Assembly: GCA_024640305.1 (NCBI GenBank)
Contig: JAHEFG010000043.1
Span: 1 to 64,000, forward strand
DNA length: 64,000 nucleotides
Direction of reading: 5' to 3'
Origin: Gammaproteobacteria bacterium
Lineage (GTDB): Bacteria; Pseudomonadota; Gammaproteobacteria; Steroidobacterales; Woeseiaceae
Part shown: positions 18,559 to 29,152 of the stretch, piece after piece
Numbering within the stretch: position 1 is the stretch's first letter
Layout of the letters: the number at the start of each line of letters is the position of its first letter
The notes under the pieces: model-generated
Told to the model about the DNA's origin: nothing
The model's database searches: none
Seen by the model: only the letters and a program-made list of their open reading frames with translations
Translations under genes and position numbers: made by a program

Positions 18559-21500
18559 CTAATTGCCGATACGAATTACCGTAATCGCCGACAAACCCTG
18601 CGGCGTGTTATGCGATATGCCGCCCAGGTAGATCGTATCGGGCAGCAGGCCGGTCCAGTTCACAGTGATGTTTTCCGTCGTGCCCGCATTGACGAACGCG
18701 GGCCCACTGGCCGTCATGTTGCCCTGGTCATCGACAAGGCCAAACGACCAGCCCAACAGCGAATAGTTTGCACCGGGGCCGCCGGAAACCTGGTCAGTCT
18801 CAAAGCCATGGACGAGTACGGCATAGCGCCCTGCCGCTGGCAACAGCACATTGACCTCCTCCTGCGAAGTTGGCTCGCCACTTTCGCCGAGCTTGGTGCA
18901 GTTGACGTTATCCGGGCAGTAATAGACGTACAGATCAAGGTCGTCGTCGCCATCTGTCAGTGTGTCAAACAACGAGAAACGCAGATAGACCTCGTCGACC
19001 GGCACATCTACAAGATGCATCGTAACGCCGTTGTCGGACCTGAAAGAAAACGTCTTGGTCGGGTCATTGTCAACGAAGCCATTGAGAACCAGCGGCAGGC
19101 GCAGGCCGTGCACGCCGGGAGTGTAGGCGCCGGTATAGCCGAACTCGACAGGGAAGCTCAGCGAGCCATCGGCACCGAAATCAGTCACCTGGGCCGGGGC
19201 CGTCACCGAAATTGGGCGTATCGCTATGGTGCTATAAACGGAATGAGTACCGTCGCTCCATGTCAGCGAACCGAAGCGCCACAGATCGAGTGGGCCGGAC
19301 TCGAAGCTGAACGTCACGTCAAACGTTGCTGTCTCCCCGGGAGCCACGGTGAGGCTCGCCGGAACCACGTTGACCCCGATGCCTTCCGGGGCAACGACGG
19401 TAGCGACATAGCTTGCCGATTGATCGCCGACGTTCGTGACGTTGCGGCTTATTGTGCGTTCGCTGGTGAACCGCTCAATGGCTATTGAAGGTTGATTCAG
19501 GTCGGAGCCGGCGAAGGAGTATCCCTCTGCGCCCAGCTGGTCACATCGCTCCTGCGTGACTGCGGGCGATGCAATACCGCAGGCAAAGGCGTCGTAATCA
19601 TCAACACTGACATCGTAGACGAGGCCAGGATCGACCGCGTCGTTCGGCACGATGTGGCCGGCGCCGTAGTCAAACGGAATTGCCGCTGTTACGCCATCGG
19701 AGGCGGTTAGTGACTGGTGCGCCGTGGTCATCAACGCCGATTTAATCGTGGACGGGCTCCAGTCCGGGTGCGCCTGCATAAGCAGAGCTGCAACACCGGC
19801 GACATGCGGTGTCGACATCGATGTCCCTGTCAGATAGGCGAAGTTCTCGCCGGGAGACGCGTTCGCTGCGTCTGGTGCAAAGCCCGCGAGGATATTAATT
19901 CCTGGTGCTGTTACATCAGGTTTCAATATATCAGGCACGGGACCGGGCCCGCGCGCTGAAAACGAGCCCATGACATTGCCGGTGTCGTCTTCTGTCAGGA
20001 ACAGGTCTTTGTCGAGCCGCACGGTCACAAGGTTTCCCGCATCGATTTCGGCGAGTATCAGGTTGGCATCTGCCTGGCCGATCATGACCGCTGGAATATC
20101 AGACAGGCCACTGACGCCGTTCATAACGACAGGGTCGCCGGCGATGTTATATACGATTGCGGCGATGGCGCCAGCGTCAGCTGCATTGGCAACCTTCACG
20201 TCGAAGCTGCAGCCACCGCGTTGAATCAGCGCAATATTATCTGAGACATCCGAGCTGTTTATGAGCGGCTCGCAAGCGTCTGAAAGGGTTCCGGCGCTGC
20301 CGTCTTCGAGTATGTCCTCTCCATCGTCGACCAAGATGAGATCGCCATCGAGCGGGCCGCGCTCGCTGAGCGCCGGCGTAAAGTTGGCCTCCCTGGCCGC
20401 ATACTTGCCTGCAAGACCGGGCGGCGCCTTGATCTCGAATGCCTCGAGCGTCGTCTGTCCGTCACGGCTCGATGCGGCGGCGGTCAGAACCCAGGGGGCG
20501 CCGGCGGGAGAACCAATCGTGCCGAGATTTGGCCCTTCGTTGCCGGCGGCAACAACAGTAAACACACCCGCTTTCGTTGCGGCCATCAAAGCGAGGTCGT
20601 CGGGCGCGGTCACGCTCACCAGCGAGCTGCCAACAGAGTAATTAATGATATCCACGCCATCGGCAACCGCTGCGTCGATAGCGTTTGCCAGGTCCGACGT
20701 ATTGCAACTGGCGCGCTGATCGCCGGGACGTAGCCAACAAGCCTTGTAGACGGCGACCCGGGCGCGCGGCGCGACACCTTCTATGCGATCGATAAAGGAG
20801 CCGAAGATCGATGCCTTGACGCGGTTACCGGCGGCTGTCGTCGCGGTGTGCGTTCCGTGACCATCCGCATCCCGAGCAGAGCGAATCTCCCCGTCGTCGA
20901 TAGGGCCGCTGGCTTCGGCGCCGGTAATAAACCAGCGTGCGCCAATGAGTTTGTTATTGCAGGCCGTCGATTCAAACCGTTCGCCGGGCTGGCAGCTTCC
21001 GTTCCAGTTCTCGGGCGGCTCGAATAATATAGTGTCTTCCAGCTTGTCAAAGCGTCTGCACAGCCAGCGGCCGAGCAGTGAGTTCTCAGCCCAGTCGCCA
21101 CTGCAGAGTCGCGGCCTGTCCGCTTCGCGTGTATCGGCCAGCGACGGGTGTTCGGGTGCGATACCGCTGTCGATAACGGCGATAACAATGTCCTCACCAT
21201 CGAGCCCCTGCGTGCCCCGCAAACCCTTGTCGGAGTCGAACAGGCCCAAAAAATCGAGACTGAAATTTGTGGCAAGAGGTCGAATCTCATCCTCCCAAAC
21301 GTGCAGGACTTCAGGCAGGTTTTCGAGTTTGTGCGCTTGCGACGGATGCATTCTGGCGGCGAAGCCGTTGAGCCCGTACCGATAGCGGTAGATCAGCTCA
21401 GTGTCGGTGCCGGCGCGTGCAAGCACCCTGTCCTGTTCTATGGCCAACCTTGTTGTGTAGGTCTGGATGGCAGAGCTACTTTTATCAAAGCGAACACGTG

Positions 21501-21732
21501 GCTGACCTGCTGCACTTAGCCTGGCGGTTGGCCCGAATCGCAGCGCGTGAAAGTCAGCCGCGGAAGGCGTCTTCAGCTGCACAATGTAGGTTTTGCGCAG
21601 GCTCGGATCTTCACTGCCTGCCAGGCGAATGGCGCCGAGGCTGCCGGCGTCACGCAGCTCAGTTTCGAACTGGGCAAAAGCGCTGACTGAAAGCAGCACC
21701 GACACAAGCAGCAATGCACGCAGGCTGTTCAT
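18559..21732 (-). CDS. Secreted subtilisin-like serine protease (S8) with PA domain
   Basis: This 1057-residue protein has a signal peptide (1-20, Ala-Phe-Ala site) and an inhibitor-I9-type propeptide (about 45-150). The S8 catalytic domain carries Asp188 (VIDSGI), His292 (GHGTH), the oxyanion Asn398 and Ser638 (GTSMS). A protease-associated (PA) domain is inserted at about 470-575 between Asn and Ser. After residue 760 comes an Fn3-like domain and then beta-rich repeats with an Asp-rich, possibly calcium-binding, pre-peptidase-like region near 950-1010. The order matches the cucumisin-type subtilases of plants and marine bacteria. It should act outside the cell or at the surface on proteins for nutrition. 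It starts directly after the stop of the AhpD-like gene, so the two are probably co-expressed. Confidence 0.92.
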   Translation of the reverse strand: MNSLRALLLVSVLLSVSAFAQFETELRDAGSLGAIRLAGSEDPSLRKTYIVQLKTPSAADFHALRFGPTARLSAAGQPRVRFDKSSSAIQTYTTRLAIEQDRVLARAGTDTELIYRYRYGLNGFAARMHPSQAHKLENLPEVLHVWEDEIRPLATNFSLDFLGLFDSDKGLRGTQGLDGEDIVIAVIDSGIAPEHPSLADTREADRPRLCSGDWAENSLLGRWLCRRFDKLEDTILFEPPENWNGSCQPGERFESTACNNKLIGARWFITGAEASGPIDDGEIRSARDADGHGTHTATTAAGNRVKASIFGSFIDRIEGVAPRARVAVYKACWLRPGDQRASCNTSDLANAIDAAVADGVDIINYSVGSSLVSVTAPDDLALMAATKAGVFTVVAAGNEGPNLGTIGSPAGAPWVLTAAASSRDGQTTLEAFEIKAPPGLAGKYAAREANFTPALSERGPLDGDLILVDDGEDILEDGSAGTLSDACEPLINSSDVSDNIALIQRGGCSFDVKVANAADAGAIAAIVYNIAGDPVVMNGVSGLSDIPAVMIGQADANLILAEIDAGNLVTVRLDKDLFLTEDDTGNVMGSFSARGPGPVPDILKPDVTAPGINILAGFAPDAANASPGENFAYLTGTSMSTPHVAGVAALLMQAHPDWSPSTIKSALMTTAHQSLTASDGVTAAIPFDYGAGHIVPNDAVDPGLVYDVSVDDYDAFACGIASPAVTQERCDQLGAEGYSFAGSDLNQPSIAIERFTSERTISRNVTNVGDQSASYVATVVAPEGIGVNVVPASLTVAPGETATFDVTFSFESGPLDLWRFGSLTWSDGTHSVYSTIAIRPISVTAPAQVTDFGADGSLSFPVEFGYTGAYTPGVHGLRLPLVLNGFVDNDPTKTFSFRSDNGVTMHLVDVPVDEVYLRFSLFDTLTDGDDDLDLYVYYCPDNVNCTKLGESGEPTSQEEVNVLLPAAGRYAVLVHGFETDQVSGGPGANYSLLGWSFGLVDDQGNMTASGPAFVNAGTTENITVNWTGLLPDTIYLGGISHNTPQGLSAITVIRIGN

Positions 21733-22293
21733 CTAATAGTCGCGGTAGCCGGTCAACTCAGCGGCTGAATACTCGACGCCAAGACCTACAGCGATTCGGT
21801 TAACGAAGTTGAAGTAAGAAACGATAAGCGTCAGATCAAGAATATCCCTGTCGGACAATTCCACCGCGCGTAATTCATGCAGGTCGCTTTGCGTCATCGC
21901 GGCCGGTGCCGACGTGAGTTTTTCGGCGTGCCGCACGATGTTGCTGAGGCGCGGCTCAAGGGTTTCGAGGCCGTCAGCCGTCGTTAACATTTCGAGCGTT
22001 TCGTCGTCGTCGATATAGTGTCTTAGCGATTCAGCATGATGGTTTACACAGTATGCGCATTCATTGGTGGCTGAAACGACGACAGCTATGGCCTCTCGCT
22101 CCATGCGACTCAGGCCGGACCGGCCGAACATCAATGTCACATAGAGGTCGAGATGACCTTCCAGCGCATCAGGATTAAGACTGTGAGCCTTGAGAATATT
22201 GGATATCTTGCCGCGCTTCTTTATGAGCTCGGCATACACTGCCTCTAACTTGCCCTCGGCATCACTGACTTCGACTTCATCTATCCAGGACAT
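21733..22293 (-). CDS. AhpD/carboxymuconolactone decarboxylase-like peroxidase-related protein
   Basis: The 186-residue protein has the AhpD-type motif Glu78-Cys79-x2-Cys82-x3-His86 within a helical CMD domain, the pattern of the "peroxidase-related" subgroup. Such proteins reduce peroxides through the cysteine pair, or are of unknown role. The stop codon abuts the start of the subtilase gene with no gap. The upstream gene hemF ends at 22373. What links a cytoplasmic thiol enzyme to a secreted protease is not clear. Confidence 0.85.
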   Translation of the reverse strand: MSWIDEVEVSDAEGKLEAVYAELIKKRGKISNILKAHSLNPDALEGHLDLYVTLMFGRSGLSRMEREAIAVVVSATNECAYCVNHHAESLRHYIDDDETLEMLTTADGLETLEPRLSNIVRHAEKLTSAPAAMTQSDLHELRAVELSDRDILDLTLIVSYFNFVNRIAVGLGVEYSAAELTGYRDY

Positions 22294-22372
22294 CTTTCGA
22301 CGTTACCACTCATGCCCGCAAAAGAGAACGCTCAGCGGGACTGGTCGCTGCAACCCGGAGTGTAGCAGCGCT

Positions 22373-23835
<1,463 letters not shown>

Positions 23836-23851
23836 GCAGGAGTTCCGCGAA

Positions 23852-26275
23852 CTATTTGCTGGCTTTCTTTTTAGCGGCTTTTTTCTTCACTGTCTTCTTC
23901 TTGCTCTTTTTCTTTGCTGCTTTCTTCTTGGTAGCGGTCTTCTTCGCCGCCTTTTTGGCGGTCTTTTTCTTACCGCGCCGTCCGCGAACAGGTGCGGCCG
24001 CAAGCAGCTCTTTACATTCTTCGAGTGTCAGCGATTTAGGCTCGCGGTCTTTTGGTACCCGCGCGTTCTTGGTCTTGTCAGTAATATACGGACCGTAGCG
24101 ACCGTTCAGGACCTGGATACCCTCTTCTTCAAAATCCTGGATGATGCGGTTCGCATCGAGGATCTTCTTCTCTTCAATAAGTTCGAGCGCACGCGGTAAT
24201 TCGACTGTGTAGGGGTCGTCTTCTTTCATAGAGACGTATTTGTCGCCGTAGCGAATGTACGGGCCAAACCTTCCAACGCTCGCCGACACTGCCAGACCAT
24301 CGGCCGTTTCGCCGAGCTTGCGTGGCAACTTGAACAACTCCAGCGCCTCTTCCATCGTGATCTCGTTCATCTTCTGGCCTGGGCGCAAACCAGCAAACTT
24401 CGGTTTGTCTTCGTCGTCCTTGGTGCCGATTTGCACAAACGGCCCATAGCGGCCCATTCTAACCGTCATCGGTTTGCCGCTCTTCGGGTCGGTGCCAAGT
24501 TCGCGCGCCTGCGCGACCTGCTCCCTCGTTACCGAGTCTTCCTTGTCATCACACAGCTTCTTGAACGGGCCCCAGAAATTTTCCAGCAGTGGCACCCACT
24601 CTTTCTCACCCAGCGATACCGCATCGAGGTCGTCTTCGAGCTTGGCGGTGAAATCGTAGTCGACGTATTGCTTGAAGTGCTCGGTCAGGAAGCCGTTGAC
24701 TATGCGGCCGATATCGGTCGGGAAGAAGCGCTTTGCATCAATTTCGACGTACTCACGGTTCTTCAGCGTCATGATGATGCTCGCGTACGTTGACGGTCGG
24801 CCGATGCCATACTCTTCCAGCGTTTTGACGAGACTCGCTTCCGTGAAGCGCGGTGGTGGTTCGGTGAAATGCTGCTCAGGCCGCAGCACGTCAAGGTTGA
24901 TTACATCACCCTCGGCTATGTTGGGCAGCAAGCGATCACCATCGTCATCTTTCTTGCTGTCGTCTTTGCCTTCTTTATAGACGGCCATGAAGCCGGGCTC
25001 GACAAGTACCGAGCCGTTGGCGCGGAAACGATGGCCGTCGTCTTCCGGCCCGGCTGCGAGTTCGATGGCAACCGTGTCGAATATCGCAGGTACCATCTGG
25101 CATGCCATCGTGCGCTGCCAGATTAATGAGTAGAGCCGGAACTGATCTTCATCCAATGCTTCTTTGAGTGACTCAGGAGTGCGTGCCGCGGAGGTCGGGC
25201 GAACTGCCTCATGTGCTTCCTGTGCGTTCTTGGATCGTGTCTTGAACTGACGCGGCTCGTCGGGAACATTCTGGCTTCCGTAACGCTCAGCGATGACCTC
25301 TCGTATCTCGTCAACCGCGACAGCAGCCAGCATCACGGAATCGGTGCGCATGTAGGAAATCAGGCCGACATTGCCTTCGCCAGGTAACTCGATGCCTTCG
25401 TAGAGTTTCTGCGCAACGCGCATCGTCCACTGGGTATTGAAGCCGAGTTTACGCGCCGACTCCTGTTGCAGGGTTGAGGTTGTGAACGGCGCAGCGGGGT
25501 TTCTTCGCCGCTGGCGTTTGTTAACGCTGACCGCCGTTAGTTTGCCATCGGCCGCAGCGTTGATGGTTTTTTCCACATCGCGTGCCGCGTCTTCGTTTTC
25601 GAAACTGAACTGCTCTACCTTTTCACCGCCATAGCTGACGAGTCTCGATGCGAACGGCTGTTCGTCCTTGCTGACGTCAGCCTCGATCGTCCAGTATTCG
25701 CGAGCCTTGAATGCTTCGATCTCGAGCTCACGCTCGACGATCATGCGCAGCGCGGGGCTTTGCACCCGGCCTGCGGACAGGCCACGCTGCACTTTCTTCC
25801 ATAGCAGCGGAGAGAGGTTGAAGCCGACGAGATAATCAAGCGCCCGGCGTGCCTGCTGTGCGCCGACGAGATCGCCGGATAGCTCGCGAGGGTTATCTAT
25901 CGCGTGCTGTACAGCATCTTTGGTGATTTCGTGAAAAACCACTCGATGTACGGGTTTGTTCCCCAGCGACTTATTCTCAGCGAGCAACTCGATGAGGTGC
26001 CAGGATATTGCTTCGCCCTCGCGATCCGGGTCAGTCGCCAGGTATAGCGCGTCAGCTTTCTTGAGCGCTTGCGTAATGGCCTTTACGTGCTTTTCATTGC
26101 GCTCGATCACCTGGTACTTCATCGCGAAGCCGTTTTCGGTATCAACCGCGCCAACTTTAGGGACGAGGTCACGCACATGCCCGTATGAAGCCATGACATC
26201 AAAGTCTTTACCCAGATACTTACTGATCGTCTTGGCCTTTGCAGGCGATTCGACAATTACGAGATTTTTAGACAT
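23852..26275 (-). CDS. topA: DNA topoisomerase I
   Basis: ATG 26275 follows AGGA by five bases and gives 807 residues. The N-terminal Toprim domain has Val-Glu-Ser-Pro-Ala-Lys-Ala and Asp-Pro-Asp-Arg-Glu-Gly-Glu; the catalytic Tyr308 is in Tyr-Met-Arg-Thr-Asp-Ser. Three C-terminal repeats each contain Gly-Arg-(Tyr/Phe)-Gly-Pro-(Phe/Tyr), as in the mycobacterial and Xanthomonas type. The Cys4 zinc fingers of E. coli TopA are absent. The last 55 residues are almost only Lys and Ala with some Thr, a basic tail that may bind DNA. It relaxes negative supercoils. Upstream, a strong hairpin separates it from smg. Confidence 0.96.
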   Translation of the reverse strand: MSKNLVIVESPAKAKTISKYLGKDFDVMASYGHVRDLVPKVGAVDTENGFAMKYQVIERNEKHVKAITQALKKADALYLATDPDREGEAISWHLIELLAENKSLGNKPVHRVVFHEITKDAVQHAIDNPRELSGDLVGAQQARRALDYLVGFNLSPLLWKKVQRGLSAGRVQSPALRMIVERELEIEAFKAREYWTIEADVSKDEQPFASRLVSYGGEKVEQFSFENEDAARDVEKTINAAADGKLTAVSVNKRQRRRNPAAPFTTSTLQQESARKLGFNTQWTMRVAQKLYEGIELPGEGNVGLISYMRTDSVMLAAVAVDEIREVIAERYGSQNVPDEPRQFKTRSKNAQEAHEAVRPTSAARTPESLKEALDEDQFRLYSLIWQRTMACQMVPAIFDTVAIELAAGPEDDGHRFRANGSVLVEPGFMAVYKEGKDDSKKDDDGDRLLPNIAEGDVINLDVLRPEQHFTEPPPRFTEASLVKTLEEYGIGRPSTYASIIMTLKNREYVEIDAKRFFPTDIGRIVNGFLTEHFKQYVDYDFTAKLEDDLDAVSLGEKEWVPLLENFWGPFKKLCDDKEDSVTREQVAQARELGTDPKSGKPMTVRMGRYGPFVQIGTKDDEDKPKFAGLRPGQKMNEITMEEALELFKLPRKLGETADGLAVSASVGRFGPYIRYGDKYVSMKEDDPYTVELPRALELIEEKKILDANRIIQDFEEEGIQVLNGRYGPYITDKTKNARVPKDREPKSLTLEECKELLAAAPVRGRRGKKKTAKKAAKKTATKKKAAKKKSKKKTVKKKAAKKKASK

Positions 26276-26290
26276 GAATTTCCTGAATTC

Positions 26291-26322
26291 AGAAACAAAC
26301 AACCGCGGACAGTGCCGCGGTT
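26291..26322 (-). terminator. Hairpin with weak T-tract between smg and topA
   Basis: Read leftward, AACCGCGG (26322-26315) pairs perfectly with CCGCGGTT (26308-26301) around a six-base loop, then GTTTGTTTC follows. The GC-rich eight-base stem is strong, but the T-tract is interrupted, so termination may be partial. It lies 26 bases before the topA start and 48 bases after the smg stop. Confidence 0.6.
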
Positions 26323-26369
26323 GAATACAATGCTTGAGTATGGTGTGTCAAGGAATAGCGTTCGCCTGA

Positions 26370-26846
26370 CTAGTGAATTGACCCCGTACTTTCCTCAAAA
26401 ACCAGGTCTTCCATGCGTGCGTAGGCCTGCTCCTGGCCCGGTTGGCTGAACAGCACCATGAGCACTACCCACTTGATCTGCTCTTCGTCGATATCAGCTG
26501 ACTCGAGCGCTAGCAGGCGGTCAATAAGGATCTCACGCTCCGGCGGTGACAGAATTCCGATCTGTTCAAGGTACGTTACGTAGCCGCGACACACCGTATC
26601 CAGGCGCTTTTGCTCGAATTCGTTGTAGATCCGAGTGCCGCGCTTCGTCTGCGCATTGAAGGCGAGATTGTCCTGGTGGTCGGTGAGGCCATCCAGCCAG
26701 TCAAGTGCGCGATCAATTTCGGGGTCGCCAAAGCCCGCCCGCGCAAGCTCGTCGCGCAGTTCGTTTTGGTCGGCCTCGGGTTCTTCTTCGGTGTCGACGT
26801 AGGTCTCAAACAGATACATCAATACGTCGAGTACATTTTCTTTCAT
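26370..26846 (-). CDS. smg: Smg protein (DUF494)
   Basis: The 158-residue protein matches the Smg family: Met-Lys-Glu-Asn-Val-Leu-Asp-Val-Leu-Met-Tyr-Leu-Phe-Glu at the N-terminus, an acidic stretch, then a mostly helical body with Gly-Tyr-Val-x-Tyr-Leu-Glu-Gln-x-Gly-Ile-Leu and the terminal Trp-Val-Val-Leu-Met-Val-Leu-Phe. Its biochemical role is not established. As in Pseudomonas and E. coli it lies directly after dprA, here after 42 bases, which supports the name. Confidence 0.93.
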   Translation of the reverse strand: MKENVLDVLMYLFETYVDTEEEPEADQNELRDELARAGFGDPEIDRALDWLDGLTDHQDNLAFNAQTKRGTRIYNEFEQKRLDTVCRGYVTYLEQIGILSPPEREILIDRLLALESADIDEEQIKWVVLMVLFSQPGQEQAYARMEDLVFEESTGSIH

Positions 26847-26888
26847 GCCTGGAGCGGCTCCCTTGCGTTGTTCAATCCAGTTCTTGAC

Positions 26889-27797
26889 TCAGCTCAGCAG
26901 TGAGTATCGACCACCGGATAGTGACTCGACCGCTCCCTCTAGCTCCAGGATCAGAAGCATGGAGGAAACCTGCTCGATCGTCAATCCGGAATTGCTTGCG
27001 AGCTCGTCGATTCCTATCGGGTCGTGGCCAAGGAACTTCTTGAGCAGCAGGTATTCCCGGTCATCAACTGACGGCGATTCGTCGTTCGGTGTTGATTCCA
27101 CAGCGATTTGCTGCAGGTGGCCGGTCAGTGGTGCCAGTTCGGCGACGATGTCGCCGGCCGTTTCGACCAGCTTTGCGCCCTGGCGGATAAGCTGATGGCA
27201 GCCGCGCGTGAGCGGATTATGGATAGAACCGGGTATCGCGAATATCTCCCGGCCCTGCTCGCTAGCCAGCCGCGCGGTTATCAGTGAGCCGCTGCGGCGA
27301 GCGGCTTCGACGACCAGCGTACCGAGACTGATGCCGCTAATCAGACGGTTGCGCTGTGGAAACAGCTCCCTGCGTGGCTGCATGCCGAGTGGGAATTCAC
27401 TGACCAGCGCGCCGTTGCGCGCGATCAGATGAGCAAGTTCGCGGTTGGCAGCCGGATAGACGCGGTCGATGCCATGGCCCAGAAACGCAACGGTCGGTGC
27501 ACCGGCGTCGAGGGCGCCACGGTGAGCGGCGGTATCGATGCCCTGTGCCAGGCCGCTGACAATGCAGAAGCCGCAGGATCCCAGGTGACGGGCAAATTCG
27601 TATGCGTTGCGGGCGCCGGCCTGAGTCGGGTTGCGACTACCGACGATCGCCAGAGCCGGCAGGTGCAGTACGTCCGGGTTGCCGTTGACGTAAAGTGCCT
27701 GCGGCGGCCCCGGAATCTGGTCGAGCAATTCCGGGTAGCCGTCGTCCCCGCGGCCAATCAGGTGGTGGTGTGGATCCTGCAGCCATTCCTCGCTCAT
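26889..27797 (-). CDS. dprA: DNA processing protein DprA, short form
   Basis: ATG 27797 gives 302 residues. A TTG at 27824 in frame is inside a terminator stem and is rejected. The Rossmann-like domain has Val-Gly-Ser-Arg-Asn-Pro-Thr, Ser-Gly-Leu-Ala-Gln-Gly-Ile-Asp, Pro-Gln-Arg-Asn-Arg-Leu-Ile-Ser-Gly and Gly-Ser-Leu-Ile-Thr-Ala; a winged-helix domain (about 240-300) ends the protein. The N-terminal SAM-like domain of E. coli Smf (374 residues) is missing. DprA loads RecA on incoming single-stranded DNA in transformation. The start lies only about 12 bases after the T-run of the upstream terminator, so readthrough or an overlapping promoter must supply transcripts. Confidence 0.93.
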   Translation of the reverse strand: MSEEWLQDPHHHLIGRGDDGYPELLDQIPGPPQALYVNGNPDVLHLPALAIVGSRNPTQAGARNAYEFARHLGSCGFCIVSGLAQGIDTAAHRGALDAGAPTVAFLGHGIDRVYPAANRELAHLIARNGALVSEFPLGMQPRRELFPQRNRLISGISLGTLVVEAARRSGSLITARLASEQGREIFAIPGSIHNPLTRGCHQLIRQGAKLVETAGDIVAELAPLTGHLQQIAVESTPNDESPSVDDREYLLLKKFLGHDPIGIDELASNSGLTIEQVSSMLLILELEGAVESLSGGRYSLLS

Positions 27798-27809
27798 TTC
27801 CCCAGTGTA

Positions 27810-27834
27810 AAAAAAACGGCGCAATTAAGCGCCG
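27810..27834 (-). terminator. Rho-independent terminator of the LysM gene
   Basis: Read leftward, ACGGCGC (27834-27828) pairs with GCGCCGT around TTAATT, followed by about eight T residues. It begins 27 bases after the LysM stop codon and ends just before the dprA start. Confidence 0.85.
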
Positions 27835-27860
27835 TCTTTATTTATCGATAAGCGACAGAA

Positions 27861-28916
27861 TCAGATTGGATTACGCACGTAGTCCAGCACATGAATGGCC
27901 TGCGTTGCCTCCATGACAAGCCCGTAGCTGATTTCGCCGTAGGACTTGAAGATCATAACCGTGCCGGCTTCCTCTTCGGGCAGCTTGACGGTACCGCCCG
28001 CGACCTTGTCACGCACGACTTCACCAGCGCGGAAAGCTGTCAGTACGTCACCAACTCCAAGTCCGTCATTTGTACCGCGATTTATAACGACAACCTGGAA
28101 CTGACCGATCTGCGACACGCCATCCACGACATGGATAATGCGTCCATCGATCGAGGTTGATGGCGCTTTCGGGAAGAAGTTCATCGGTACTTCGACAGAT
28201 GCCGGAACGAGGCGGTCGCCTTGTTTGGCCTCGCGCTTGGACATGGTAATTGCGAACGAGGCCGGGTCACCACTTCTACGCAGCGTACCTTCGCCGATCA
28301 GGATGCCGTGGTAGCCCACGAGACTGTCGTCGTCGGGATCAACAAGCTTGTCACCGATATGCACGATGTTAAAGCGCGAGCCGGGCTCAGCACTTGTGCC
28401 GCGCACATAAACTGTATTGCCGGCAGCAGCGATCAGATGTTCGCCCTTGGCCGCAACGATATACGGGAGCTGCTCAACCTCGTCCCTTTGCAGAACGACG
28501 CCCGTGCTGAGAAACGCGGAAATCGAATCGTACGAGACGCTGGTAATAGCCTCGTTCAAAGGCGTGACGCGAGCCTCGGGGGACAGGCGATAGCTGGAAC
28601 CGCGCACATTGGTTATGCGCGGCTTGCCGTCTATATATACGAGTGCAAGTACGTCACCGGGGTAGATTAGGTGCGGATTCTCTATCTCGGGATTGACATA
28701 CCAGATTTCGGGCCAATACCAGGGATCATGGAGAAACGTCGCAGCGATGTCCCAGAGAGTGTCGCCAACCTGAACGACATACTCATCGGGAGCCCCTTCG
28801 GCGAGCGGAGCCCGATCCTGTGAAAAGGCGGCGAGCGAACCGAATACCAACGAAGCAACGAGCGCGACGGTGGTCATCCGGAGGCGGATATTCAGGTTAC
28901 TTTTGCGGAGGGACAT
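27861..28916 (-). CDS. LysM-domain exported protein
   Basis: The likely start is ATG 28916 (351 residues); ATG 28934 lacks a ribosome-binding site. A signal peptide (about 12-33, Ala-Phe-Ser site) is followed by a LysM domain at about 46-95 with Val-Gln-Val-Gly-Asp-Thr-Leu-Trp-Asp-Ile-Ala and Pro-Gly-Asp-Val-Leu. The remaining 250 residues form beta-rich segments without a catalytic domain I can name. The LysM should bind peptidoglycan. Position next to dprA and opposite def is conserved in gammaproteobacteria. It resembles the 340-residue LysM proteins of the Pseudomonas dprA locus. Confidence 0.88.
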   Translation of the reverse strand: MSLRKSNLNIRLRMTTVALVASLVFGSLAAFSQDRAPLAEGAPDEYVVQVGDTLWDIAATFLHDPWYWPEIWYVNPEIENPHLIYPGDVLALVYIDGKPRITNVRGSSYRLSPEARVTPLNEAITSVSYDSISAFLSTGVVLQRDEVEQLPYIVAAKGEHLIAAAGNTVYVRGTSAEPGSRFNIVHIGDKLVDPDDDSLVGYHGILIGEGTLRRSGDPASFAITMSKREAKQGDRLVPASVEVPMNFFPKAPSTSIDGRIIHVVDGVSQIGQFQVVVINRGTNDGLGVGDVLTAFRAGEVVRDKVAGGTVKLPEEEAGTVMIFKSYGEISYGLVMEATQAIHVLDYVRNPI

Positions 28917-29152
28917 AGGTTCTTCATGCTCCATACAAGGCTTTGAGGCCTGTGGCTTTTTTTACGTTGATATAATATGTCGTTCCGGTGCCGTTGAGAC
29001 TGCTAATTACGTCACATTTCCGGCTCAGAACATGCGCCGGATCGCAATTGGCTGGCGGCAATTGTCGACCATCTTATTCAATAAAGTCAAACATTTAGCT
29101 CATTTTTGTACGAATTTACGCGAATAATCACTAGAATTACGTCAATCAAATT

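Noticed and set aside
27798..27824. Upstream TTG start for dprA
   Set aside because: It sits in the stem of the LysM terminator and would translate the T-run; ATG 27797 is better placed.
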